A stretch of 64,000 nucleotides of DNA from Flavobacterium sangjuense. Its GTDB lineage: Bacteria; Bacteroidota; Bacteroidia; Flavobacteriales; Flavobacteriaceae. The stretch spans positions 3,066,339-3,130,338 of the forward strand of contig NZ_CP038810.1 of NCBI RefSeq assembly GCF_004797125.1, read 5' to 3'. The position numbers were made by a program, and so were the translations under genes. Positions 42,371-51,274 of the stretch are shown one piece after another (position 1 is the first letter of the stretch; every line of letters begins with the position of its first letter). The notes beneath the pieces were generated by a model. The model made no database searches and was not told where the DNA came from. It saw nothing but the letters and a program-made list of their open reading frames with translations.

Positions 42371-43843
42371 TTATTCTACAATTTTCTTCATTGCTGTCAT
42401 GGCGTTGCGAAGTTCGGCACCACAAATTTCAATAGAATGATTTCTAATCGCTGCATTAATTTTTACCAATTCGAAATTATCAGTTGCAACATTAGTGCTA
42501 AAGCTTTTCCCAATTAAGTTGGTGTCCACTTTTTTCATAAAATCAGCCAAAAGCGGTTTGCAGGCGTGATCAAATAAATAGCAACCATATTCAGCTGTAT
42601 CAGATATTACACGGTTCATTTCAAATAATTTTTTTCTGGCAATTGTATTCGCGATAAGCGGTGCTTCGTGCAATGATTCATAATAGGCCGATTCATTTTT
42701 AATTCCCGCAGAAGTCATCGTTTCATAAGCCAATTCCACACCCGATTTTACAAAAGCAACCATCAAAGTGGCATTGTCAAAATATTCCTGTTCCGGAATT
42801 TCCATTGTTCCCGCTGCTGTTTTCTCGAAATGGGTTTCTCCCGTTGCTTCTCTCCAAGTCAGTAGATTTTTATCGCCATTTGCCCAATCTTCCATCATTG
42901 TTTTAGAAAATTCACCAGACAAAATATCATCCATATGCTTCTTGAACAAAGGAGTCATAATGATTTTCAATTCGTCAGCCAATTTAAAAGCTTCAATTTT
43001 TGCCGGATTTGAAAGACGGTCCATCATATTGGTAATTCCACCTATTTTCAATGCTTCTGTAATTACTTCCCAACCGTATTGCACTAATTTTGAAGCATAG
43101 GAAGCATCAATTCCTTTTTCTATCATTTTGTTAAAACTCAAAATCGAACCTGTTTGCAACAAACCACAAAGAATGGTTTGTTCTCCCATCAAATCCGATT
43201 TTACTTCAGCCACAAACGACGATAATAAAACTCCCGCTTTATGTCCACCCGTTCCAACACAATACGCTTTTGCGATTTCCAAACCATCACCATTTGGATC
43301 GTTATCCGAATGCACTGCAATTAATGTTGGCACACCAAAACCGCGTAAATATTCGGCACGAACTTCTGACGCCGGCGATTTTGGCGCAATCATAATAACT
43401 GTTAAATCTTTACGGATTTGCATTCCTTCTTCCACAATATTAAATCCATGCGAATAAGATAAAGTGGCGCCTTGCTTCATCAAAGGCACAATTTTATTGA
43501 TAACCGGAGTATGCTGTTTATCCGGAGCCAAATTGGAAACTAAATCAGCAGTTGGAATAATATCTTCGAAAGTTCCCACTTCAAATCCGTTTTCGGTAGC
43601 GTTTACATACGAAGCTCTTTTGTTGTCAATAGCTTCTTGACGCAAGGCATAAGCGACGTGAAGTCCGCTATCTCTAAGATTTTGACCTTGAGCCAAACCC
43701 TGAGCGCCACAACCAATTATGACTATTTTTTTACCTTTTAATTTTGAAACTCCATTTGCAAATTCGCTGCTTTGCATAAAATCACATTTTCCTAATTCCT
43801 GAACTTTTAAACGGTGAGGAAGTGAATTGAAATAATTTGACAT
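42371..43843 (-). CDS. ilvC: ketol-acid reductoisomerase, class II
   Basis: The 490-residue enzyme isomerises and reduces acetolactate or acetohydroxybutyrate with NADPH. The Rossmann loop [19 protein letters not shown] lies near residues 37-55. The length and the doubled C-terminal knotted domain place it in the long (class II) form, as in E. coli and plants. It lies 41 bp after ilvN and 21 bp before ilvA in the operon. Confidence 0.97.
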   Translation of the reverse strand: MSNYFNSLPHRLKVQELGKCDFMQSSEFANGVSKLKGKKIVIIGCGAQGLAQGQNLRDSGLHVAYALRQEAIDNKRASYVNATENGFEVGTFEDIIPTADLVSNLAPDKQHTPVINKIVPLMKQGATLSYSHGFNIVEEGMQIRKDLTVIMIAPKSPASEVRAEYLRGFGVPTLIAVHSDNDPNGDGLEIAKAYCVGTGGHKAGVLLSSFVAEVKSDLMGEQTILCGLLQTGSILSFNKMIEKGIDASYASKLVQYGWEVITEALKIGGITNMMDRLSNPAKIEAFKLADELKIIMTPLFKKHMDDILSGEFSKTMMEDWANGDKNLLTWREATGETHFEKTAAGTMEIPEQEYFDNATLMVAFVKSGVELAYETMTSAGIKNESAYYESLHEAPLIANTIARKKLFEMNRVISDTAEYGCYLFDHACKPLLADFMKKVDTNLIGKSFSTNVATDNFELVKINAAIRNHSIEICGAELRNAMTAMKKIVE

Positions 43844-43884
43844 TGTATCTTTTATATTATTGTTATTAGTATTTGTTGCTAAAA

Positions 43885-44472
43885 CTACATTTCGAAAATC
43901 ATACTCTTATGATTCAAAAATTCGTTGTTTATTGGTTTGTTGGTTGGATCATTTTTCTCCATATCCAAGACTTTCTTGTGAACACCTTCACTTGATTTTA
44001 TAATGGCAATTCGAGAGCTTTTTACAAATTCAATCAAACTGTATTTTGATAATTCCTTTAGTAAATTATCTACTTCATCATCTTGACCTGTAGTTTCAAA
44101 AACGGTATAATCATCACGAATAACTACTGCTCTTGCTCCAAATTCTCTAAGTAAACGCTCTACTTTTACGTCTTTCATTATAACGGATGTTGGAACTTTA
44201 TAAAGTGCTATTTGTTGCCAGATAATTTCATCATTGGTATTGTAAAAAACCTTAAAAACTTCAACATTTTTTTCCAATTGACGAACAATATTTTTAACTA
44301 CGGTTTCTGTTTCCCTAATTACAATTGTAAACCGGTAGATGTTCTCAATTTCGCTTGGCGAAGAATTAAAACTGTCTAAACTTATTTTCCTTCTTGAAAA
44401 AATAATGGCTATTTTATTGAGCAAGCCAACCTGATTTTCGGTATAAACGGTTAATGTGAATTCCTGTTTCAT
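43885..44472 (-). CDS. ilvN: acetolactate synthase small subunit
   Basis: A regulatory subunit of 195 residues that confers valine feedback on the large subunit. The ACT domain is at residues 1-80 ([21 protein letters not shown], the valine-binding G-L-L-N-K-I loop; [15 protein letters not shown]), followed by the C-terminal ALS_ss_C domain (about 90-170). The gene follows ilvB by 10 bp, as expected for partners made in equal amounts. Either ilvN or ilvH would be an acceptable name. Confidence 0.94.
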   Translation of the reverse strand: MKQEFTLTVYTENQVGLLNKIAIIFSRRKISLDSFNSSPSEIENIYRFTIVIRETETVVKNIVRQLEKNVEVFKVFYNTNDEIIWQQIALYKVPTSVIMKDVKVERLLREFGARAVVIRDDYTVFETTGQDDEVDNLLKELSKYSLIEFVKSSRIAIIKSSEGVHKKVLDMEKNDPTNKPINNEFLNHKSMIFEM

Positions 44473-44482
44473 AATACAATTT

Positions 44483-46231
44483 TTAAATTTCTTCTTTGCT
44501 CAAAACGATTTCGGCAACTCCTTTTCCTTGCGGAACCATTGGGAAAACATTGTCTTCATGAAGTACGGCAACTTCTAAAAGAAACGAACTCGGATTATCC
44601 AGCATTTGTTTCAAACCTTCCCGAAGTTCTTCCCTTTGCGAAATTTGCCTTCCGTCAATATTGTAGGCTTTCGCTACCTGCACAAAATTTGGGCTTTGAA
44701 TATCGGTAAACGAATAGCGTTTTTCATGAAATAGTTCCTGCCATTGGCGGACCATTCCAAGATAGCTGTTATTTAAAATTAAGATTTTTACGTTTGGTTG
44801 AAACTGCATTATTGTTCCCAATTCCTGAATATTCATTTGCGCTCCACCATCTCCCATAATGGCTATAACTTCACGTTCCGGCGCTCCAAGTTTTGCCCCA
44901 ATTGCAGCTGGCAGTGCATAGCCCATCGTTCCTAAACCACCGCTGGTAATATTACTTCGGGTTTTATTTTGCTTTGCATAACGGCACGCTACCATTTGAT
45001 GCTGACCCACATCAGTTACGATTACGGCATCGCCATTGGTCAGTTCGTTTAAAACCTGAATCACTTCACCCATTGTCAAACCACCTTCGGTTGGATTCAG
45101 TTCTTTTTCTATTACCGTTGTGGTTTCTTTTTCCTTTTTAATTTCAAATTCTTTGAACCATTCAGGACGTGATTTATTTTCAATCAAATTAGTAAGCAAC
45201 GGCAAGGTTTCTTTACAATCGCCCCAAACAGAAACTGCAGTTTGCACATTTTTATCAATTTCTGCCGGGTCAATATCCAAATGAATGACTTTTGCCTGTT
45301 TGGCATATTTATCTAATCTCCCAGTTACACGGTCGTCAAATCGCATTCCTACAGCAATTAAAACATCACATTCATTTGTTAAAAAATTAGGGCCATAATT
45401 TCCATGCATACCCAACATTCCAACGCCTAGCGGATGATCCGTTGGAATTGCACTCATTCCCATAATTGTCCAGGCTGAAGGTAAATTCCCTTTTTCAATA
45501 AAACTTTGAAACTCCTTTTCAGCATTTCCTAAAATGATTCCCTGACCAAATACTACAAATGGTTTTTTAGCCTCATTGATTAATTTTGCCGCTTGTTCTA
45601 TATATTCAGGTCTGACAATAGGATTTGGTCTATAACTTCTAACATGGATACATGGTCTATAGCCAATATAATCGAATAGCTGTAATTGTGCATTCTTCGT
45701 GATGTCTATTAAAACCGGTCCGGGACGACCACTTTTAGCAATGTAGAATGCTTTAGCAAGTACTTCAGGAATTTCAGTAGCATCCGTAATTTGATAATTC
45801 CATTTTGTAATTGGAGTAGTAATGTTAATTATATCTGTTTCCTGAAAGGCATCTGTTCCCAATAAATGAGCAAAAACCTGACCTGTAATACAAACCAACG
45901 GTGTGGAATCTATCAAAGCATCTGCCAAACCTGTAACCAGATTTGTTGCTCCCGGACCGCTCGTCGCAAATACAACGCCTGTTTTTCCGCTAACTCTTGC
46001 ATAACCTTGTGCAGCATGAATGGCACCTTGCTCGTGACGAACCAAAATGTGATTTAGCTTGTCTCTAAAGCCAAAAAGTGAATCATAAATTGGCATGATT
46101 GCTCCTCCGGGATAACCAAAAATAGTAGTTACGCTTTCAGATAATAAAGCATCAATTACCGCCAAACTTCCTGTGGTAGAAATAGGTTGTCTTCCTGCTT
46201 TTTCGATTTTATCTAATTCTAATGTTTTCAT
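44483..46231 (-). CDS. ilvB: acetolactate synthase large subunit
   Basis: I choose ATG 46231 (MKTLELDKIEKAG; 582 residues). It lies 11 bp after the ilvD stop, and a longer frame would overlap ilvD. The ThDP enzyme joins pyruvate with pyruvate or 2-oxobutanoate. Seen are the N-terminal GYPGGAIMPIYD and RHEQGAIHAAQGYAR (catalytic Glu), the FAD-binding middle domain, and the ThDP motif GDGGAQMNIQELGTIMQF-x-NVKILILNN. It is the common committed step for Ile, Val and Leu. Confidence 0.97.
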   Translation of the reverse strand: MKTLELDKIEKAGRQPISTTGSLAVIDALLSESVTTIFGYPGGAIMPIYDSLFGFRDKLNHILVRHEQGAIHAAQGYARVSGKTGVVFATSGPGATNLVTGLADALIDSTPLVCITGQVFAHLLGTDAFQETDIINITTPITKWNYQITDATEIPEVLAKAFYIAKSGRPGPVLIDITKNAQLQLFDYIGYRPCIHVRSYRPNPIVRPEYIEQAAKLINEAKKPFVVFGQGIILGNAEKEFQSFIEKGNLPSAWTIMGMSAIPTDHPLGVGMLGMHGNYGPNFLTNECDVLIAVGMRFDDRVTGRLDKYAKQAKVIHLDIDPAEIDKNVQTAVSVWGDCKETLPLLTNLIENKSRPEWFKEFEIKKEKETTTVIEKELNPTEGGLTMGEVIQVLNELTNGDAVIVTDVGQHQMVACRYAKQNKTRSNITSGGLGTMGYALPAAIGAKLGAPEREVIAIMGDGGAQMNIQELGTIMQFQPNVKILILNNSYLGMVRQWQELFHEKRYSFTDIQSPNFVQVAKAYNIDGRQISQREELREGLKQMLDNPSSFLLEVAVLHEDNVFPMVPQGKGVAEIVLSKEEI

Positions 46232-46242
46232 AGTTTTATTTT

Positions 46243-47922
46243 TTAGTCTTCGTCGGTTACACAACCTTCTGAAGCGTCTTTTACCAATTTCACATATTTA
46301 TAAAGCACTCCGTTTGTCACCTTGAGTGGCGGAATTACTAATTTTTTTCTTCTTTCTGCCAACTCAGCATCGGAAACTTTTAAATTAATAGCGTTAGTAA
46401 CTGCATCAAGTTCGATAATATCGCCATCATTAACGAGAGCAATATTTCCACCATCAAAAGCTTCCGGTGTGATATGACCGACGACAAATCCGTGGGTTCC
46501 ACCGCTAAATCTTCCGTCAGTAATCAAGGCAACACTTTTTCCTAAACCTGCACCAATAATTGCCGATGTTGGTTTAAGCATTTCGGGCATTCCCGGACCA
46601 CCTTTTGGACCAACATATCGAATGACAATTACATCACCCGCTTGTATTTTTTTATCTTCAATCCCTTGAATAAGTTCTTTTTCACCATCAAAAACTTTGG
46701 CCGGTCCGATGAATTTTTCTCCTTCTTTCCCTGTAATTTTTGCTACAGAACCTTTGGTTGCCAAGTTTCCGTATAAGATTTGAAGATGTCCTGTTTCTTT
46801 AATTGGATTTTCGACAGGACGAATTATATTTTGATCTTCAAAATCAATATCTACAACATTTTCTAAATTTTCAGCCAATGTTTTTCCGGTAACGGTTATG
46901 CAATTTCCGTGAAGCATTCCTTTGCTCAACAAATATTTTAAAACCATTGGGACACCTCCTTTTTCGTGGAGATTTTGCATTAAATAATTTCCGCCTGGTT
47001 TGAAATCAGCTATCAATGGCGTTTTATTGCTGATTCTCTGAAAATCATCCTGCGTAATTTTAACCCCTACACTTTTTGCCATCGCGATAACGTGCAAAAC
47101 TGCATTTGTACTTCCGCCAAGTGCAATTAATGTCGTGACTGCGTTTTCAAAAGCTTCAAATGTCATAATGTCTTTTGGACAAATATCTTTTTCTAATAAT
47201 AGTTTTATATAATGAGCAGCCTGCTTACATTCTTCAATTTTTTCATGACTTACTGCAGGATTAGAGCTCGAATAAGGCAAACTCATTCCGAGCGCTTCAA
47301 TAGCGATTGCCATTGTATTTGCAGTATACATTCCGCCACAAGCACCAGCTCCCGGACAGGAATTTTTAATAATTCCTTTGAATTCTTCTTCGGATATTTT
47401 TCCGGCTATTTTTTCGCCTAAAGCTTCAAAGGCCGAAACGATATTCAAATCTTTTCCTTGGTATTTTCCGGGAGCTATGGTTCCGCCATACACCATTATT
47501 GAAGGGCGATTTAATCTTCCCATAGCAATTATAGAACCCGGCATATTCTTGTCACAACCCGGAATGGCAATTACACCGTCATAATAATGTCCGGCAACTA
47601 CACTTTCAATACTATCAGCAATGATTTCACGGCTTACTAAGGAAAAACGCATTCCGTCTGTTCCGTTAGTAATACCGTCGCTAATTCCTATTGTGTTAAA
47701 AATCAATCCGACCATTTCATTTTCATTTACTTCAACTTTAATGTAAGAAGCCAAATGATTGAGATGCATGTTACACGTATTTCCATCGTAGCCCATTGAG
47801 GCAATTCCGATGAATGGTTGAGCCAATTGCTTATCATTCAATCCTATTCCGTACAACATCGCCTGAGCTGCAGGTTGTGTTGGATCTTGAGTTACCGTTT
47901 TGCTGTATTTATTTAATTCCAT
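46243..47922 (-). CDS. ilvD: dihydroxy-acid dehydratase
   Basis: The Fe-S dehydratase (559 residues) removes water from dihydroxy acids to give 2-oxo acids for Ile and Val. Cluster cysteines are visible in [10 protein letters not shown] (near 50), [10 protein letters not shown] (near 118) and [16 protein letters not shown] (near 190). The Ser base lies in [12 protein letters not shown] near the C-terminus. The presence of all three cysteines suggests a [2Fe-2S]-type enzyme. It lies 3 bp after ilvE and 11 bp before ilvB. Confidence 0.97.
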   Translation of the reverse strand: MELNKYSKTVTQDPTQPAAQAMLYGIGLNDKQLAQPFIGIASMGYDGNTCNMHLNHLASYIKVEVNENEMVGLIFNTIGISDGITNGTDGMRFSLVSREIIADSIESVVAGHYYDGVIAIPGCDKNMPGSIIAMGRLNRPSIMVYGGTIAPGKYQGKDLNIVSAFEALGEKIAGKISEEEFKGIIKNSCPGAGACGGMYTANTMAIAIEALGMSLPYSSSNPAVSHEKIEECKQAAHYIKLLLEKDICPKDIMTFEAFENAVTTLIALGGSTNAVLHVIAMAKSVGVKITQDDFQRISNKTPLIADFKPGGNYLMQNLHEKGGVPMVLKYLLSKGMLHGNCITVTGKTLAENLENVVDIDFEDQNIIRPVENPIKETGHLQILYGNLATKGSVAKITGKEGEKFIGPAKVFDGEKELIQGIEDKKIQAGDVIVIRYVGPKGGPGMPEMLKPTSAIIGAGLGKSVALITDGRFSGGTHGFVVGHITPEAFDGGNIALVNDGDIIELDAVTNAINLKVSDAELAERRKKLVIPPLKVTNGVLYKYVKLVKDASEGCVTDED

Positions 47923-47925
47923 TAA

Positions 47926-48810
47926 TTAGTTTGTTTCTTGTAATTCTTTTTCCAGAACTAAATTTTTATAAGCGGTTTGCAATTTTTTGCCTAGTGTTTC
48001 ATTCCAGTTTTTAGGAAAACTTTTCTTTTCAAATGATTGCAATCCTATAATTTCAGCAGCAGTTCCGCATAAAAAAGCAGCATCGGCATTTGCTAAATCT
48101 TCTGGTAAAAACGCTCCTTCTGTTAATTCAATTTCTAAATCTTGGCACAATTTGATTACGGTTGCCCTTGTAATTCCGGGTAAAATATTTCCGGTTTTTG
48201 GCGTAAACAGTTTTCCGCCTTTCTCAAAAAACAAATTGGAACCAGGACCTTCAGCCAGAAAACCATCGGTATCAAGAAGAATCGCTTCGTCAAAACCTTT
48301 TTCTTTAGCTTCGGTAGTCGCCAGAATTGAGTTGATATAATGTCCGCAAACTTTCGCTTCGATTTTTGTCGATTTAGGATGTGGACGGCAGAATGAAGAA
48401 ATAGTAACATTTAGTAAATTATCACCAAGATAAGCGCCCCATTCCCAAGCGCAAATAAGTATTGAAACGCCATTAGGTTTTGTCAAACCCATATTTGGAC
48501 TGCAAAAAATTAATGGTCGAACGTAAGCATCTTTGAAATTGTTTACTTCAAGAACTTTATAAGTTTGCTCAATTAAATCATCAATATCGTAGTCAAATGG
48601 AATATTTATCATTTGACACGAGTTTTTCAATCGCTCGTAATGTTCTGTTGCTTTAAAAACACGAACACCGTTTTCAGTATTATAAGCCCGTATGCCTTCG
48701 AACACTCCGTAGCCATAATGAAGTGTCTGCCCATATAAATCTGTTGTTGCTTTTGTGGCTTTTACAAATTCTCCGTTTAAATAAATTGTTGTTTGCTCGT
48801 TGAAATACAT
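47926..48810 (-). CDS. ilvE: branched-chain amino acid aminotransferase
   Basis: A fold-type IV PLP aminotransferase of 294 residues, first structural gene of the operon. Signatures are GYGVFEGIRAY (near 32-42), the PLP lysine in SKIEAKVCGHYINSI-like sequence near 150, and GFDEAILLDTDGFLAEGPGSNLFF (seen in pieces). It makes Ile, Val and Leu from their 2-oxo acids. The 18 bp between the leader terminator and its ATG leave no room for another promoter, so expression depends on readthrough of the attenuator. Confidence 0.97.
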   Translation of the reverse strand: MYFNEQTTIYLNGEFVKATKATTDLYGQTLHYGYGVFEGIRAYNTENGVRVFKATEHYERLKNSCQMINIPFDYDIDDLIEQTYKVLEVNNFKDAYVRPLIFCSPNMGLTKPNGVSILICAWEWGAYLGDNLLNVTISSFCRPHPKSTKIEAKVCGHYINSILATTEAKEKGFDEAILLDTDGFLAEGPGSNLFFEKGGKLFTPKTGNILPGITRATVIKLCQDLEIELTEGAFLPEDLANADAAFLCGTAAEIIGLQSFEKKSFPKNWNETLGKKLQTAYKNLVLEKELQETN

Positions 48811-48828
48811 TTTCTTAATTTTTAATTT

Positions 48829-48864
48829 AAAAAAGCCTTTCTCACTTATGACTGAGAAAGGCTT
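48829..48864 (-). terminator. ilv attenuator terminator 2
   Basis: On the minus strand AAGCCTTTCTCA (48864-48853) pairs perfectly with TGAGAAAGGCTT (48844-48833) around an 8-base loop, followed by six T. It stands between leader peptide 2 and ilvE. Confidence 0.9.
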
Positions 48865-48891
48865 ACTATAAGTTACTATAATCCTGACTCG

Positions 48892-48942
48892 TCACATAAA
48901 ACGAATAATAATGACTATAATGATTACTACTAAATTCTTCAT
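48892..48942 (-). CDS. ilv leader peptide 2
   Basis: Reading the minus strand from ATG 48942 gives 16 residues, MKNLVVIIIVIIIRFM, ending in TGA. Ten consecutive codons are Leu, Val or Ile (6 Ile, 3 Val, 1 Leu), the three products of the downstream operon. A strong intrinsic terminator begins 28 bp after the stop. This is the textbook arrangement of an amino-acid attenuator, as in enterobacterial ilvL. The stop codon and next bases, TGACGAG, can pair with CTCAGTCA in the terminator's first arm and loop (one bulged A), a candidate antiterminator. Translation has not been shown. Confidence 0.8.
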   Translation of the reverse strand: MKNLVVIIIVIIIRFM

Positions 48943-48952
48943 CTTACTTTTT

Positions 48953-48985
48953 AAAAACAAAAAACCTTCTCAATTGGAAGGTTTT
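48953..48985 (-). terminator. ilv attenuator terminator 1
   Basis: On the minus strand AAAACCTTC (48985-48977) pairs perfectly with GAAGGTTTT (48969-48961) around the 7-base loop CAATTGA, followed by TTGTTTTT. It lies between leader peptides 1 and 2. Confidence 0.85.
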
Positions 48986-48994
48986 GAATATTTA

Positions 48995-49069
48995 TTATAC
49001 AAACAACTTCCTCTGAAATTTTAAAATTTCAATGACAATAACGTTGAAGATGTTTGAATTTGAATACAT
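48995..49069 (-). CDS. ilv leader peptide 1
   Basis: From ATG 49069 on the minus strand a 24-residue frame begins MYSNSNIF, runs through NVIVIEIL (residues 9-16) and ends KLFV before TAA. Nine of 24 residues are Ile, Val or Leu, clustered at codons 10-16. Terminator 1 begins 9 bp after the stop. Codons 19-23 (AGG AAG TTG TTT) contain GGAAG and GTTT, which can pair with AAACCTTCC of the terminator's first arm with two bulged T. The gap upstream has a -7-like TAAATTTG whose start site would fall just before this frame. Confidence 0.72.
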   Translation of the reverse strand: MYSNSNIFNVIVIEILKFQRKLFV

Positions 49070-49089
49070 TTTTACTGATTTTTATATTA

Positions 49090-49097
49090 CAAATTTA
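49090..49097 (-). promoter_or_regulatory. probable -7 element of the ilv operon promoter
   Basis: TAAATTTG on the minus strand fits TANNTTTG and lies 20 bp before leader ATG 1. I find no TTG at the normal spacing. Between here and 49233 the DNA is very AT-rich, with a small hairpin AAAAACG-CAT-CGTTTTT near 49141-49157 and nothing else recognisable. Confidence 0.5.
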
Positions 49098-49233
49098 TTA
49101 GCTTATCTGGAAAAACTACTATAATAATTCAAATAAAATTTAAAAACGATGCGTTTTTATTAATATTTTAATAAAAAGCCGTTATAATAATCAAATTAAT
49201 ATTTATAGCTCCAAATAATACTATATCTGCAAA

Positions 49234-50127
49234 TTAATATCCTGATAACGGAATTTCTATTTCGTATTTCTTTTTGGATGGATTAAGCAATTTTTTATCG
49301 CGTAACCAAGGATTGTGAATTTTTAGAATTTTATAGTTTATTCCTTGTGTTTTGGCGAAATCAGCTAAATCGGTAATGGTGCTGTCTACTTCTATTTTTT
49401 TAGAAGGAATTCTGGAATACAAATCACTTTCATAAATACTAAACCCATAAAGAGCAGGCTGTTTCATTATCTCTTTAAGAGCCAAAATTCTAAAAACATA
49501 ACGTGCTGTTTCTTCGGTCAAGCCTAAATCGTAGTAATTGGAAACTTTTTGTTCCTCAATTCTTTTACCAACGCCTGACATTCCTCCGTTATAAGATGCT
49601 GCTGCCAATGTCCACGAACCAAATTTTTCTTTGGCGGCCAACAAATATTTACAAGCTGCTTCGGTAGATTTTTCCAAATGATAGCGCTCATCTACAAGTT
49701 CGTTAACTTCCATTCCTTTTTCTTTGGCAGTATCAGGCATAAATTGCCAAACTCCTTTTGCTCCCGAAGGAGAAGTAGCATTTACAAGACCACTTTCGAT
49801 TACGGCAAGATATTTAAAATCATCCGGCACGCCATACTTTTGCAGGATTGGCTCAATAACAGGGAAAGCTCTGTTAGCTCTTCGTATTATTAATACAGTG
49901 GTTGCGTCTAAATTAGCATTGATAAGTAATTCTCTGTCTAATCGTTCTCTAACGTCACTTATTTGTAGTGGAGCACTTTCTCCAGCAAAATCAACAGCTG
50001 TTGGAAAAAACATTGGAGTGCCTTCACGTAATAATTTGTCTTTGTTGTCTCCTGCTATTCCAAAAATCATCATTCCTGAAATCAAAATTACTACGAATGT
50101 CGATAATAGGGCTTTATTCGTTTTCAT
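49234..50127 (-). CDS. lytic transglycosylase, membrane-anchored
   Basis: The 297-residue protein has an N-terminal membrane anchor or signal (about 8-25) and a GH23 Slt-type domain (about 95-235). This domain cleaves the MurNAc-GlcNAc bond of peptidoglycan to anhydro sugars. The catalytic Glu is in VIESGL (near 110), followed by SPSGAKGVWQFMPDTA, and AAASYNGGMSGV carries the conserved Tyr-Asn-Gly. The last 50 residues (ITDLADFAKTQGINYKILKIHNPWL) resemble a LysM-like binding part. It resembles MltD without its multiple LysM repeats. It lies immediately upstream of the ilv leader but is probably a separate unit. Confidence 0.92.
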   Translation of the reverse strand: MKTNKALLSTFVVILISGMMIFGIAGDNKDKLLREGTPMFFPTAVDFAGESAPLQISDVRERLDRELLINANLDATTVLIIRRANRAFPVIEPILQKYGVPDDFKYLAVIESGLVNATSPSGAKGVWQFMPDTAKEKGMEVNELVDERYHLEKSTEAACKYLLAAKEKFGSWTLAAASYNGGMSGVGKRIEEQKVSNYYDLGLTEETARYVFRILALKEIMKQPALYGFSIYESDLYSRIPSKKIEVDSTITDLADFAKTQGINYKILKIHNPWLRDKKLLNPSKKKYEIEIPLSGY

Positions 50128-50189
50128 AACTGTAGGATTTAATTTTTTTATTCATTTATATTGGTAAAACTACAAAAATCAACAGAACA

Positions 50190-50855
50190 TCACTTACTAT
50201 CTAACATAATTTTAGGCAAATTTTCGTTAAGCCATTTGTATTTTGTTATAATCATAATATGTGTTCCTCCCTTAACACTGATGCATTCCTTAATATGTTT
50301 TATCGGAAAAACTTCGTCTGCTTCGCCATGAATATGAATGATTTCATTGTCTGTTTCTGTTCGATCCCAATTGATTATTTGCTCAATTGCCCAATCTAAA
50401 TAAACCTTATCCCGAACCGAAAGAAACTTTTCATACAGTTTTATTCGTTGCTTTATGATAGAGGAACCAAAAGTATATTTCGCCAAAAGCTCAATGTTTT
50501 CGAATAGTTTCGTTGGAATAAGTTTGTAGGCTTTGGTAGTTTTGGCAATTTTCATTCGCCTTGGTAATTCTGCATTTGATTTTACGCTTGAAATAATAAT
50601 TACTTTTTGGGCATTTACAAATGGTTTCATTTCCTGGACCAAAATACCGCCAAAGGAAACACCAACTAAAATAACATTTTCATGTTTTATGTTTATCGCC
50701 ATTCGCTTCGCATATTCTCTAAGCGATTCATTTTTATTGGGTAAAACCCATTCTAACAAATGCATTTCAAAAATATCTGTTGGTAAATGAATTCGCTCAA
50801 AAATACTTGGACTTGCAGCCATTCCTGGCATAAAATAAACATGAATTTTAGTCAT
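50190..50855 (-). CDS. alpha/beta hydrolase
   Basis: The cytoplasmic alpha/beta hydrolase (221 residues) has the nucleophile elbow GVSFGG (Ser near 67), an acid in HIHGEADEVFP (near 180) and a His in KGGTHIMIITKY (near 197). It starts KIHVYFMPGMAASPSIFERI, a typical oxyanion-loop strand. The substrate is unknown. It is divergent from the acetyltransferase-like gene at 50925. Confidence 0.85.
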   Translation of the reverse strand: MTKIHVYFMPGMAASPSIFERIHLPTDIFEMHLLEWVLPNKNESLREYAKRMAINIKHENVILVGVSFGGILVQEMKPFVNAQKVIIISSVKSNAELPRRMKIAKTTKAYKLIPTKLFENIELLAKYTFGSSIIKQRIKLYEKFLSVRDKVYLDWAIEQIINWDRTETDNEIIHIHGEADEVFPIKHIKECISVKGGTHIMIITKYKWLNENLPKIMLDSK

Positions 50856-50884
50856 TTTTTAACTCGAAACTGGTTAATTATTAG

Positions 50885-50892
50885 TAACTTTG
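50885..50892 (+). promoter_or_regulatory. -7 element upstream of the GNAT-like gene
   Basis: TAACTTTG fits TANNTTTG, 32 bp before the ATG; the TTG half is not evident. Confidence 0.4.
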
Positions 50893-50924
50893 CATAAAAA
50901 TAATCCTTTTTATTTACTTGATTT

Positions 50925-51236
50925 ATGGAAGCGACAGTAATTTTAGAAAAAATTGAAATTAAGGATAACACCTTTGCACGACAATTTGAGACTTTGGTAG
51001 ATGGAAAATTAATTTCTGTAGAATATTCATTTCAGGAGAAGAAGATTTTCTTAACGAGAATAAACGTTTTTGATGGTTTCGACAATGAAGAATTCATCAA
51101 TGATTTGCTGAAGAACATTATGGAAATTGCTTATGAACGCAAGTTAAAAGTGGTTCCTATTTTACCAAAAATTGCACTTTTCTTTAGAAAGAATTCTTGT
51201 TACAGAGATTTACTTCCTCCTGGAATTAAAATATAA
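50925..51236 (+). CDS. small GNAT-like acetyltransferase (NATD1/YjdJ type)
   Basis: This 103-residue protein fits the short GNAT-like (NATD1) group: two strands with FETLVDGKLISVEYSFQEKKIFLTRI, a helix (INDLLKNIMEIAYERKLKVVPILP) and a last helix with FFRKNSCYRDLLPPG. Members lack the N-terminal part of normal GNAT enzymes; their substrate is not known. A bidirectional terminator follows. Confidence 0.8.
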   Translation: MEATVILEKIEIKDNTFARQFETLVDGKLISVEYSFQEKKIFLTRINVFDGFDNEEFINDLLKNIMEIAYERKLKVVPILPKIALFFRKNSCYRDLLPPGIKI

Positions 51237-51242
51237 TGAAAA

Positions 51243-51274
51243 AGAAAAACGTCCCAAAATCGGGACGTTTTTTT
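51243..51274. terminator. bidirectional terminator
   Basis: AAAACGTCCC and GGGACGTTTT pair perfectly with a 6-base loop, followed by further T. It lies between the GNAT-like gene and mtaB, touching the mtaB stop. Confidence 0.9.

Noticed and set aside
49141..49157. AAAAACG-CAT-CGTTTTT hairpin as a third ilv attenuator
   Set aside because: No Ile/Val/Leu-rich frame precedes it and it lies upstream of the probable promoter; it may only end the transglycosylase transcript.
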